This document shows, piece by piece, positions 35,486 to 43,861 of a DNA stretch of 64,000 bases. Position 1 is the stretch's first letter, and every line of letters starts with the position of its first letter. A program made the position numbers and the translations under genes. The DNA lies in the IMG/VR virus record IMGVR_UViG_3300020810_001175, positions 20,280 through 84,279 of that record, one strand, 5' to 3'. The stretch is from a virus. The notes beneath the pieces were generated by a model. The model was not told where the DNA came from. It saw only the letters and a list, made by a program, of their open reading frames with translations, and did not search any database.

Positions 35486-36318
35486 TTAAAGTATTAACAA
35501 CATTTCATAAACCTGGATTAGATTTATATGGGCAAAGATTCTTAGATAGTTTTGCTCGTAATGTGGATAAACAAATTAAATTACTGGTGTATGCAGAAAA
35601 TTGTTCACCAGTAAATCCGGATTCATCTCAAATTGAAATTATTGATGCAAAAGAATTAATCAAACTTAATCAATTTAAAGCACGTTGGGGGAATGTACCT
35701 AAAGCAAATGGTAAATGTCCTTTTCCGGAAAAACGTCCAAGAGATCATCACAAAGAATTTAAATGGGACGCTGTAAGATTTGCCAACAAAGTATATGCTG
35801 TGTTTGATGCTGTAAATCGAACAGAAGATGGATGGACTGTATGGATGGATGGAGATACCTATGTACACTCTGCTATTTCATATGATCAATTTCAAAATTT
35901 ATTACCCAATGATAAATGGATAACATTTGTAGGCAGAGGTAAAGGATCACAGACTTGGCCTGAATGTGGATTTTACGGATTGAATATTAAAAATGAAACC
36001 TGCAAAAAGTTTTTAAAAGAATTTGAACGTATGTACGAAGACGCAGACAACGGTATATTCAAATTGATTGAATGGCACGACAGTTATGTCTTTGGAGATG
36101 TACTGAATAAACTCACACCTATCGATAAAAATTATTTGGATTATGCTGAAAGTATTTTTAATCAAACAGCAAAAACAGGTGGAGGTGGACATCCGCTGAT
36201 TAATTCAGTTTTAGGAAAATGGTTTGATCATATGAAAGGTGCTAGAAAAAATCAAGGCAAAAGTCAAAAGAAAGATTTGATCTCAAATAGATCAGAGACA
36301 TATTGGAATGAAGTTTAG
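35482..36318 (+). CDS. GT-A-type glycosyltransferase-like protein
   Basis: A 278-residue protein. TVWMDGDTYVHSAI has the DxD motif, FKWDAVRFANKVYAVFDA resembles the DxxR-K segment before the catalytic strand, and CGFYGLNI is an acceptor loop. Start 35482 makes the usual ATGA overlap with the previous gene; the longer frame begins inside it. A His-rich late segment (GGGGHPLINSVLGKWFDHM) may bind metal. Confidence 0.7.
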   Translation: MIKVLTTFHKPGLDLYGQRFLDSFARNVDKQIKLLVYAENCSPVNPDSSQIEIIDAKELIKLNQFKARWGNVPKANGKCPFPEKRPRDHHKEFKWDAVRFANKVYAVFDAVNRTEDGWTVWMDGDTYVHSAISYDQFQNLLPNDKWITFVGRGKGSQTWPECGFYGLNIKNETCKKFLKEFERMYEDADNGIFKLIEWHDSYVFGDVLNKLTPIDKNYLDYAESIFNQTAKTGGGGHPLINSVLGKWFDHMKGARKNQGKSQKKDLISNRSETYWNEV

Positions 36319-37144
36319 TTTGTTTACAGATTACGGTTCTTTAAACAGTCCTCCTGTGTGGGACGCTGTGAAATTAGGACTGTTGAAGTTGGGACACACT
36401 GTAGACGAAAACAATATAGACACAGATATTCCTGTGATATGGTCATTATTGTGGCATGGCAGGATGATAAAAAATAAAATTGTTTGGGACAAATTTAGAT
36501 CACAAAATAAAAAAGTTTTAGTTATAGAAGTGGGCGGTATCAAAAGAAATTCAACTTGGAAAGTTGGTATCAACGGCATTAATAGACTGGCAGACTTTGG
36601 TCCTAAAAATAATGATGACACAAGAGTTGCACAATTAGGATTAGACATAAGACCTTGGCGCACTCAAGGAGAACATATATTGTTGTGCTTACAACACGAC
36701 AAAAGTGAACAGTGGAAAAATATGCCACCATTAGAACAATATGTATTAGAAACTGTTCAACGTTTACGACAGCACACTGATCGAAAAATAATTGTACGAT
36801 CGCATCCTAGATGCATATTACCAGCTCAACTGAGATTGGATAATGTTGTTTATGAAATTCCAAAACAGATTGATAACACATATGATGATTTTGATTTAAA
36901 TTTTTCTAATGCTTGGGCCGTTGTAAGTTGGAGCAGTAATCCAGGCATACACGCTGTACTGAATGGAATCCCTGCATTTGTAGGAGAACAAAGTCTAGCA
37001 TATGACGTTGCCAATCACGATTTCAGCACCATTAACAGCCCAAAGACCCCTGATAGACAGCAATGGCTGAATGATTATGTTCATACTGAGTGGACTACAG
37101 AAGAAATAGCACAAGGTATACCTTTTTCTAGATTGACTTTTTAA
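36308..37144 (+). CDS. GT-B-like glycan protein, paralogue 3
   Basis: A 278-residue paralogue of 33744 and 34538: HILLCLQHDKSEQW, TVQRLRQHTDRKIIVRSHPR, AVVSWSSNPGIHAVLNGIPA and the NHDFSTINSP close. Last gene of the glycan operon; its 3' end holds the -35 box of the next promoter. Confidence 0.6.
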   Translation: MKFSLFTDYGSLNSPPVWDAVKLGLLKLGHTVDENNIDTDIPVIWSLLWHGRMIKNKIVWDKFRSQNKKVLVIEVGGIKRNSTWKVGINGINRLADFGPKNNDDTRVAQLGLDIRPWRTQGEHILLCLQHDKSEQWKNMPPLEQYVLETVQRLRQHTDRKIIVRSHPRCILPAQLRLDNVVYEIPKQIDNTYDDFDLNFSNAWAVVSWSSNPGIHAVLNGIPAFVGEQSLAYDVANHDFSTINSPKTPDRQQWLNDYVHTEWTTEEIAQGIPFSRLTF

Positions 37145-37161
37145 CCAAAATCCGTTATACT
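37133..37161 (+). promoter_or_regulatory. Sigma70 promoter with start codon at +1
   Basis: TTGACT (37133-37138), 17 bases, TATACT (37156-37161). The next ATG is at 37168, six bases after the -10 box, so the transcript should begin at the start codon. No ribosome site is possible downstream of the -10 box. Confidence 0.75.
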
Positions 37162-37167
37162 TGTGAA

Positions 37168-38451
37168 ATGCGTTCAATCACAATAGAAGAGTGTCTAGAA
37201 TTAATGGCAGGACTATCTGCCAAAGCAATCAATCCTGCGTTCATTGTACTGGATCGTGACAAAAAAATTATTTTCGATATTGCTAAAAAAGTTTATAAAG
37301 GTTCCGCATTAACTGATAGGCAACTAGAAGCAGTCAAAAAAATACTAATCACCAGATATAAATCACAATTCAAAATGCGAGGCATTGACCTGGAGAACAG
37401 TGTTAACACATTAAGGCAACCGTTAAGACATTTGGATAGAAGCGAATATATCAGATTGGAAGATGGATCTGCTTATGTAGAACCATATTGGTCCGGATTT
37501 ATTCCTACCAAAGTTATTGTAATAAGATTTCCGTTCAATATGACTTATACAAAAACAATCAACGAAGTTAGACGTTTACTAGGTCCTACTATTAGCAGAT
37601 ACTATGCTCAAAGATTAAAAGACAAATATATTTTACCTTACACAGAAAAAGTAACGCACAAACTTCTATCAAAATTTAAGAACAAAATCAAAGACATAGA
37701 TCCGATTCTAATCGATGTTTACAATGAATGTGAAAAAATATCAAAAAATCCAGAAAAGTTTGTGCCGGGTATATATGATTATGAGATTAAACACAGTGCC
37801 GATATAATAACTCAACACTATGTCGAATTTTTTGGAGAACCTGTTAAAGAAAATTTATGTTTGTACTATGATAGAAAAGAAAAAATGGGACTTCATTATT
37901 TTGATAACAAAGAACTAGACAGTTCCAAAAGTAATTTATCATCATTATCAAAAAAGATATTAGAACGACAGTGGCCTAGAATCAATTTAGACATAGACAA
38001 GTGGCATCTTCAACAAGTAATCGATACCATAATAGAACTGAGAAGATTTCCTTTATTGGTTGTTTTACCCAGTAATACCGATGAAGACACTCTAAATCAT
38101 CTTCATAAGACACACAAACTTTTTACAAACATTATACCTAGCGATGAAATATCTGTACTGTCAAGGTGCAAAAGCAATTCTGTTTTTGGTAAAGAATTTA
38201 ATGATTACATTAAGGACAAACAATTAAATAATTCACTTGCTAAAACAACAAAAATAGTGTATATTACAAATAAGAAGATACCAAAGCCTTTATTGACTTC
38301 TACTTGGGAACCTGAAGCAGTATTGATATGTGACAACACTAGAAATTATTCTAAGGTTGACAAATATGTGAGTAATATCGATTTACAATTACAAGTCAAC
38401 GGACAAGACAGTTTTTGGAATCAACTACACTTTGGAAGCGAAACACTATGA
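37168..38451 (+). CDS. Conserved phage protein upstream of UvsW
   Basis: A 427-residue protein without a recognised domain. MRSITIEECLELMAGLSAKA starts it, EYIRLEDGSAYVEPYWSGFI lies near 105, and the C-terminal part has LLVVLPSNTDEDTLNHLHKT and PEAVLICDN, with a possible Rossmann-like fold. First gene of the UvsW operon and predicted leaderless. Its constant neighbour UvsW suggests a DNA transaction, but this is context only. Confidence 0.7.
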   Translation: MRSITIEECLELMAGLSAKAINPAFIVLDRDKKIIFDIAKKVYKGSALTDRQLEAVKKILITRYKSQFKMRGIDLENSVNTLRQPLRHLDRSEYIRLEDGSAYVEPYWSGFIPTKVIVIRFPFNMTYTKTINEVRRLLGPTISRYYAQRLKDKYILPYTEKVTHKLLSKFKNKIKDIDPILIDVYNECEKISKNPEKFVPGIYDYEIKHSADIITQHYVEFFGEPVKENLCLYYDRKEKMGLHYFDNKELDSSKSNLSSLSKKILERQWPRINLDIDKWHLQQVIDTIIELRRFPLLVVLPSNTDEDTLNHLHKTHKLFTNIIPSDEISVLSRCKSNSVFGKEFNDYIKDKQLNNSLAKTTKIVYITNKKIPKPLLTSTWEPEAVLICDNTRNYSKVDKYVSNIDLQLQVNGQDSFWNQLHFGSETL

Positions 38452-39905
38452 GATGTAAAATTATTATAAGCGACGAAGTCAATGTAAAAATTGAAGGACT
38501 GCCTGTTGAAGTGCGAAGAAAAATAGCAAACAAATTTAAATTTCAAGTGCCTTATGCTAGATATCTTCCTCAATATAAACTAGGACGTTGGGACGGTACA
38601 GTTGGTTTCTTTGGTCTAGGTGGTAATGGTTATGTCAATCATCTGGACAAGATCATTCAATATCTCAATGAAGCAGGTGTAGAAATCGAAGAAGTCGTAG
38701 ACAAAAGAGAAAAATTTGATCTAACTTTTAGTAAAGTAGACAAAAACTTTTTCGGAAATAAAACGTGGCCCAAAGGACATCAATGCGAAGGACAAAAAAT
38801 CGAATTACGTGACTACCAAGTGGACGTGATTAATAATTTTATCAAGGAGCCACAAAGTTTACAAGAAGTTGCCACAGGTGCTGGTAAAACAATTATCACT
38901 GCGGCATTGAGTAGCATATGTGAAAAGTTTGGAAGAACATTGGTTATTGTGCCTAACAAAGGATTAGTTACACAAACAGAAGAAGATTACATCAACGTAG
39001 GATTAGATGTTGGAGTTTATTTTGGAGATAGAAAAGAATTAAATCGAACACACACTATTTGTACATGGCAAAGTCTTAATGTATTAGATAAAAAATCTAA
39101 AGCAGGAGAATCTGTTTTTAGTTTAGCAGAGTTTTTAGACGGAGTAAAAACTGTTATAATAGATGAAGTGCACCAAGCAAAAGCAGAAGTTTTAAAAAAA
39201 TTACTCACACATCATTTAAAAAATTCCCCTGTTCGTTGGGGTCTAACTGGAACTGTGCCCAAAGAACAATTTGAATTTCAAAGCATCTTAGCCAGCATTG
39301 GTCCAGTTGTTAATCAAATATCAGCAAAAGAATTACAAGACAAAGGAGTGCTATCTAAATGTCATGTAAATGTTGTACAATTGGTAGATACCAACGTGTA
39401 TAAAAATTATCAAGAAGAATTAAAGTTTTTAGTTACAGACGAAAAAAGAATTGAGTATTTAGGTAAACTTGTAAACAAAATAAAATCAAGCGGTAACACA
39501 TTGGTATTAATTGATAGACTTACAGCAGGTAAAAAATTATTAGAAATCATAGATGACAGTGTGTTTATTCAAGGAGAAACCAAATTAGCAGATCGTAAAG
39601 AACAGTATGACGAAATATCTAGCAGTACTAATAAAGTAATTATTGCCACGTACGGTGTAGCCAGTGTGGGAATTAATATTCCTAGAATATTCAATCTTGT
39701 ATTGATTGAGCCAGGCAAATCATTTGTAAGAGTAATTCAATCAATCGGCAGAGGAATACGTAAAGCCAAAGACAAAGACTTTGTACAGATATGGGATTTA
39801 ACTTCAAGTTGTAAATTTGCTAAAAGACATTTAACACACAGAAAAAAATTTTACAAAGAAGCAAATTATCCTTTTACAATAGAGAAAGTGGATTGGACAA
39901 AATGA
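38448..39905 (+). CDS. uvsW: DNA helicase UvsW
   Basis: A 485-residue superfamily 2 helicase: N-terminal region (YKLGRWDGTVGFFG), LRDYQVDVI (Q motif), ATGAGKT (Walker A, about residues 142-148), VIIDEVHQAK (motif II, DEVH), WGLTGTVPK (motif III), VIIATYGVASVGINIPR (motif V) and QSIGRGIRK (motif VI). It drives branch migration and unwinds R-loops, moving T4 replication to the recombination mode. Start 38448 gives the ATGA overlap. Confidence 0.93.
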   Translation: MRCKIIISDEVNVKIEGLPVEVRRKIANKFKFQVPYARYLPQYKLGRWDGTVGFFGLGGNGYVNHLDKIIQYLNEAGVEIEEVVDKREKFDLTFSKVDKNFFGNKTWPKGHQCEGQKIELRDYQVDVINNFIKEPQSLQEVATGAGKTIITAALSSICEKFGRTLVIVPNKGLVTQTEEDYINVGLDVGVYFGDRKELNRTHTICTWQSLNVLDKKSKAGESVFSLAEFLDGVKTVIIDEVHQAKAEVLKKLLTHHLKNSPVRWGLTGTVPKEQFEFQSILASIGPVVNQISAKELQDKGVLSKCHVNVVQLVDTNVYKNYQEELKFLVTDEKRIEYLGKLVNKIKSSGNTLVLIDRLTAGKKLLEIIDDSVFIQGETKLADRKEQYDEISSSTNKVIIATYGVASVGINIPRIFNLVLIEPGKSFVRVIQSIGRGIRKAKDKDFVQIWDLTSSCKFAKRHLTHRKKFYKEANYPFTIEKVDWTK

Positions 39906-40720
39906 AAATAGCAGGTGCACAAATACCAGTAAGTAGAAACGTTCAAGACAACTACAACGAAATTTTAAAAGCCTGCGAATGGGCAGTAGAAAATAAAGTT
40001 GATTATCTGTTTACACCAGAAGCATCATTGAGTGGTTATGATGCTCCTAGTTTTAATATCAATACTTGTAAAGAAACAGAACAGGCAATGGAAAAACTAG
40101 TAAGTTTTGCATCTTCAAAGAACCTTGGTTTAATTATTGGAACGCTATGGTTGGACGATAAAGAAACAATCAATGGTCCATTTTTTGGAAAAAAAACAAA
40201 TCAATTGCGTTTCTATAATAAAAAAGGAGAGCACATTGGATCAACATTCAAAACAAAACTGGTATCATTTGATCAAGATTGTGAAAAGCGGAATGAATTT
40301 CCCGTTGTAGAACTTGTCACAGAACACGAAACAATCAAAGTTGGTGCGTTAATATGTAATGATCTGGTGGGTAATTATTATTCAGGCGGAGACAATCTAG
40401 CCAAAAAGTTGAAAGAAAAAAACGTCGATCTAATAATACACTCAAGCAATACTCAAAAAGATCAAGGACCTCAGGTTAAAAAAATACATGATGAATTTCA
40501 TGATGCTTGTACAAAATTTATAGCATATGCTACCAACACACCCATCATCAGTGTAGATAATCCTTGGCACATACACGGATATGAAACTGATGTAGGAACG
40601 TCTTTTACATCAGGAATTTATCTTCCAATCGATACTGTATTACAACTACCCAAAACAGGCACACACTATTTTTACTACAATACGTCTAACACAAAATATT
40701 CTTATCAGGAAGGAAATTAA
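39902..40720 (+). CDS. Nitrilase-superfamily carbon-nitrogen hydrolase
   Basis: A 272-residue protein with the Glu-Lys-Cys triad: Glu40 in FTPEASLSGYD, Lys119 in FKTKLVS and Cys152 in LICNDLVG. The family cleaves non-peptide C-N bonds (amides, nitriles, carbamoyl groups), in metabolism of amines and amidines, or as the glutaminase part of NAD synthetase. The usual aromatic after Cys-x is replaced by Asp (CND). Translated with UvsW (ATGA overlap). Substrate unknown. Confidence 0.8.
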   Translation: MKIAGAQIPVSRNVQDNYNEILKACEWAVENKVDYLFTPEASLSGYDAPSFNINTCKETEQAMEKLVSFASSKNLGLIIGTLWLDDKETINGPFFGKKTNQLRFYNKKGEHIGSTFKTKLVSFDQDCEKRNEFPVVELVTEHETIKVGALICNDLVGNYYSGGDNLAKKLKEKNVDLIIHSSNTQKDQGPQVKKIHDEFHDACTKFIAYATNTPIISVDNPWHIHGYETDVGTSFTSGIYLPIDTVLQLPKTGTHYFYYNTSNTKYSYQEGN

Positions 40721-40722
40721 TA

Positions 40723-41229
40723 ATGAAAATATTAACAGTAGACAATATACCATACGACCTTAACAAGATGCCACAAACTGTGTCAGATGACATGGCATTT
40801 TCAGTTTTGGACAACAGTAATCCTAAAGAACCAGACTTCTTTTTCTTACCACTGATTTATATTGAATCATTCAGTGCTCCAGCCATTGTGTTGGAAATTG
40901 GTGGAAAAGAACTTACTATGCCTTTAGATTGGAGCATAGCAGTTGGAGACAAAGAAGACAGCAACACTGTAGAAGTTGTACCTTTAACCAGTATAGCAGA
41001 CCGAGGTTTCAGTGCTTTTATATTCAATCCTTTGAAAGGATTCAAAGCAGACTTTTTTGAAGTGAATGTGATAAACTTTTACAATGATGTTAAATGGTAT
41101 TTTCCAAAAATTAAAAATAATCAGTTATTAACAACACCTCTAACTGATAACGAAAATCCAAACTGTGCATTCTTTGTAAAAGATATTTCTCGTCAATGTG
41201 AAAGTATTGAGTACACAATGTTGTTATAA
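40723..41229 (+). CDS. Conserved T4-like phage protein
   Basis: A 168-residue protein resembling a conserved marine T4-like family: FFFLPLIYIESFSAPAIVLE, LTMPLDWSIAVGD, PLTSIADRGFSAFIFNPL and VKWYFPKIK. No motif. Shares a base with the next start codon. Function unknown. Confidence 0.7.
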   Translation: MKILTVDNIPYDLNKMPQTVSDDMAFSVLDNSNPKEPDFFFLPLIYIESFSAPAIVLEIGGKELTMPLDWSIAVGDKEDSNTVEVVPLTSIADRGFSAFIFNPLKGFKADFFEVNVINFYNDVKWYFPKIKNNQLLTTPLTDNENPNCAFFVKDISRQCESIEYTMLL

Positions 41230-41498
41230 TGCCTAAAGCAGTCAAAAAAAGAAAACGTATTAAACAAGAAGAAATGATTTTTACTTCTCCTGATGGAGGT
41301 AAAACTGTGTATGGTCAACCATTAAATGGTAAAGGACCAAAAATATTAGTTGAAGAAACTAAAGATCCTGATTGGTATTTGTCCGAATTAGAAATTAGCG
41401 AAGTGGTAGATTACGCAAACGAAGGAAATAAAACTTTACAAATTCAGTTAAAGAAGTTAAAATTACTTTATAATTTAATAAAAGAAGATAGATGGTAA
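41229..41498 (+). CDS. Small conserved phage protein
   Basis: An 89-residue protein with a basic N terminus (MPKAVKKRKRIKQEE), TSPDGGKTVYGQPL and a helical C terminus (LQIQLKKLKLLYNLIKEDRW). Size and position recall small transcription accessory factors of T4-like phages, such as gp33, but I see no specific match. Confidence 0.65.
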   Translation: MPKAVKKRKRIKQEEMIFTSPDGGKTVYGQPLNGKGPKILVEETKDPDWYLSELEISEVVDYANEGNKTLQIQLKKLKLLYNLIKEDRW

Positions 41499-41968
41499 CC
41501 AAAACTAACAAACTACCTTTGAAAGATATATTGGCGGCTATTGATATGAATGCCAAAAGCGTTTGGGACGAACTTTCAGATGACGATAGAAAACAAGTTT
41601 CTTTTTATTTGTTGAATAGATATGCTAGTGCTATCAAAGGAACCAAAGAACAAAAAGAATTACAAATTTTAAAAACCAACCAATATTACAATAAAAACTT
41701 TTTTACATTGAGCAAACATAAAAAACTATTGTGGTTTCTGTTGTGTATGACTGCTAGTGACAAAAAGAACATCAGATATCATGAATGGATTGGTTATAAG
41801 TTTAAAGAATCTAACAATAACAAAGCATTTAAGTTTTTAGAAAAACTTTATCCTAATAAAAAAATTGACGAATTAAGATTATTAGCAAATATTAACACCA
41901 CTAAAGAACTTAAAGAATTAGCAGAAGATTTAGGAATGAGTAAAGAGCAAATCAAAAAATTATTATGA
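41492..41968 (+). CDS. Conserved phage protein, possible replication accessory
   Basis: A 158-residue helical protein: LPLKDILAAIDMNAKSVWDE, VSFYLLNRYASAIKG, FFTLSKHKKLLWFLLCMTAS and KLYPNKKIDELRLLANINTT. The pattern is like a marine T4-like protein sometimes labelled clamp loader subunit gp62, but gp44 is not nearby, so I do not assign that name. Overlaps neighbours by 7 and 4 bases. Confidence 0.65.
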   Translation: MVTKTNKLPLKDILAAIDMNAKSVWDELSDDDRKQVSFYLLNRYASAIKGTKEQKELQILKTNQYYNKNFFTLSKHKKLLWFLLCMTASDKKNIRYHEWIGYKFKESNNNKAFKFLEKLYPNKKIDELRLLANINTTKELKELAEDLGMSKEQIKKLL

Positions 41969-42648
41969 TAGAAAAGTTATACCCTTGCAAATATTGTAAT
42001 GCTAAATTCGCCAAAGAAAAGACATTATCAGTACATATGTGTGAGCAAAAAAGAAGATATCTACAGAAAGATGAACGTAGAGTACAATTAGGATTTCAAA
42101 CTTTTGTAAGATTCTATGAACTGTGTCAAAAAGTTACAACACCTAAAACTTATGAAGAGTTTTGTAAATCTCCATACTATACAGCATTTGTAAAATTTGG
42201 AAGTTTTATCAGTAATGTTAAACCATTGTATCCAAACAAGTACATAGATTACGTTGTAACATCTGGAGTTAAACTTGATCACTGGTGTAGAGAAGAACTG
42301 TATCAAAAATATGCTATTGATTTGATTTTAAGAGAACGAGTTGAAACAGCCATGGAAAGATCAATCAAAACAATGATGGATTGGGGTGATGAAAAACAAG
42401 CACCATGGAGTGATTATTTTAGATATGCTAGTTTGAATAGAGCAGTTGTAGATATAAAAGATGGTAAAATTTCTCCTTGGCTTATATTGAATTGTAAAAC
42501 TGGAAAAGAAATGATGAAAAGATTTAACGATGAACAATTACAAATGGTATATGCTATAATGGATCCCAGTCATTGGACATTAAGATTTAAAAGACTACCC
42601 GCAGATATTGAAATGGTTAAAGAAGTAATCAAGGAGGCAAATTTATAA
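41965..42648 (+). CDS. C2H2-type zinc finger phage protein
   Basis: A 227-residue protein that begins with a zinc finger: CKYCNAKFAKEKTLSVHMC (C-x2-C and H, C). The remainder is a conserved phage domain with CREELYQKYAIDLILRERVE, MMDWGDEKQAPWSDYFR and MVYAIMDPSHWTLRFKRLP. DNA or RNA binding is likely, and its position next to a DnaE-like fragment and UvsW suggests replication. Function unproven. Confidence 0.75.
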   Translation: MIEKLYPCKYCNAKFAKEKTLSVHMCEQKRRYLQKDERRVQLGFQTFVRFYELCQKVTTPKTYEEFCKSPYYTAFVKFGSFISNVKPLYPNKYIDYVVTSGVKLDHWCREELYQKYAIDLILRERVETAMERSIKTMMDWGDEKQAPWSDYFRYASLNRAVVDIKDGKISPWLILNCKTGKEMMKRFNDEQLQMVYAIMDPSHWTLRFKRLPADIEMVKEVIKEANL

Positions 42649-43214
42649 TGTTCGATATTGATATAGACTTTGCTGATAGAAATGTGTTGTTAGAAAAACT
42701 TAAACACAGAATAGCAAAATTAGACACAGAAAAAAAACATAACACAGGTGTTTACTTCACAGAAATTCCACACGACCCAGCAACAAATATGGCAACAATA
42801 GATTACGAAACTGCTGAAGAAAGAAACTATTTTAAAATAGATTGTCTCAACGTAAGCATATACAAAGATGTAAAGGATGAGGATCATTTGAATCAATTGA
42901 TGAATAAGGAACCTGTATGGGAATTGTTAGAAGCAAAAGAATTCAGCGATCAGGTATTTCATTTGAACGGTCATAATGAAATATTGAAAAGATTAAAACC
43001 GAAAAATATAGAACAACTGGCGGCTGTATTAGCAATCATCAGACCAAGCAAAAGATATCTACTAAACAAAGATTGGGATTCTATTATGAAGGAAGTATGG
43101 GTCAAGCCCACTGATGGATATTATTTTAAAAAATCACACGCAACGTCATATGCTGTGGCAGTTGTGATACACATGAATTTAATCTGCGAACAATTACAAA
43201 ACAATGACAAGTAA
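42648..43214 (+). CDS. DnaE-like fragment protein (bacterial Pol III alpha segment)
   Basis: A 188-residue protein. The second half (LKPKNIEQLAAVLAIIRPSK, then YFKKSHATSYAVAVVIHMN) resembles bacterial DNA polymerase III alpha: the region 'slmevfAlRPgp' and the C-terminal 'FnKSHaaaYalvsYqtayLK'. No palm catalytic aspartates are present, so it cannot polymerise. It could bind the host polymerase's clamp, tau or DNA, or act as a decoy. I recall similar proteins in marine T4-like phages; function unknown. Confidence 0.7.
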   Translation: MFDIDIDFADRNVLLEKLKHRIAKLDTEKKHNTGVYFTEIPHDPATNMATIDYETAEERNYFKIDCLNVSIYKDVKDEDHLNQLMNKEPVWELLEAKEFSDQVFHLNGHNEILKRLKPKNIEQLAAVLAIIRPSKRYLLNKDWDSIMKEVWVKPTDGYYFKKSHATSYAVAVVIHMNLICEQLQNNDK

Positions 43215-43458
43215 AATAAGAAGAAGTTTAGTTAAAACATTAACCTGGAGAATAGTTGCTACTACCGATACATTTATAATTGCTTGGTTGATAACAGGAG
43301 AATGGACATGGGCCAGTGCTATTGCTGGAGTCGAAGTTTTAACAAAAATGTTTTTGTATTATGGTCATGAGAGAGTGTGGAATAAAATTGCTTGGGCTAA
43401 AGAATACAAAGAACCACACACTACTATATTCCCTTATAAAGAAGATAAACGTTGGTAA
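43204..43458 (+). CDS. DUF2061-type small membrane protein
   Basis: An 84-residue protein with LVKTLTWRIVATTDTFIIAW and GEWTWASAIAGVEVLTKMFL, two hydrophobic segments, and LYYGHERVWNKI, the signature of DUF2061 membrane proteins. Inner membrane, function unknown. Overlaps the previous gene by 11 bases. Its stop directly abuts the stop of the gene on the other strand. Confidence 0.85.
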   Translation: MTSKIRRSLVKTLTWRIVATTDTFIIAWLITGEWTWASAIAGVEVLTKMFLYYGHERVWNKIAWAKEYKEPHTTIFPYKEDKRW

Positions 43459-43824
43459 TTATTTAGGTTTTCTAACCAGTTGAACCGACTTCCTTTTGCT
43501 ACGCTTCATAGCAAGATTGCCGAGACTGGTGACTGGACCAATCTTCACTTTCACATCTTTTGTATTCATCATCATTAAAACACTACGGAATTTTTGTAAT
43601 TCTTTACGTAAAAAGATGCCAATTGGTACCATTCTATTGGATTCCCACCACCATGTTTTACATAATTCCATGAAAGTTTCTCTCGAATTGGTGTGAATTT
43701 CTTCATATATGTACATGGACGTAATGGAGTTATCTTGATTATTGATTACCCCTACATACTCTTGTCCGCCATATTCGACGACTGATATAAACGGAAAGTT
43801 CTTTTCTATGTCGTCTAACAGCAT
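43459..43824 (-). CDS. Conserved T4-like phage protein
   Basis: A 121-residue protein matching a conserved marine T4-like family: MLLDDIEKNFPFISVVEYGG, TWWWESNRMVPIGIFL, MMNTKDVKVKIGP and KRSKRKSVQLVRK. No enzyme motif; basic C terminus. Divergent from the structural gene at 43862 and convergent with the DUF2061 gene. Confidence 0.78.
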   Translation of the reverse strand: MLLDDIEKNFPFISVVEYGGQEYVGVINNQDNSITSMYIYEEIHTNSRETFMELCKTWWWESNRMVPIGIFLRKELQKFRSVLMMMNTKDVKVKIGPVTSLGNLAMKRSKRKSVQLVRKPK

Positions 43825-43833
43825 TTTATTTCA

Positions 43834-43841
43834 AATAAATA
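43834..43841 (+). promoter_or_regulatory. Late-type motif before a structural gene
   Basis: AATAAATA, 20 bases before the ATG at 43862. It leaves a short leader with no obvious ribosome site (ATTAAAGA). Confidence 0.5.
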
Positions 43842-43861
43842 CATTTAAATTATTAAAGATT

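Noticed and set aside
41492-41968. Clamp loader subunit gp62 or transcription factor gp33
   Set aside because: The pattern recalled fits only loosely, and gp44/gp45 are not nearby, so it is left unnamed.
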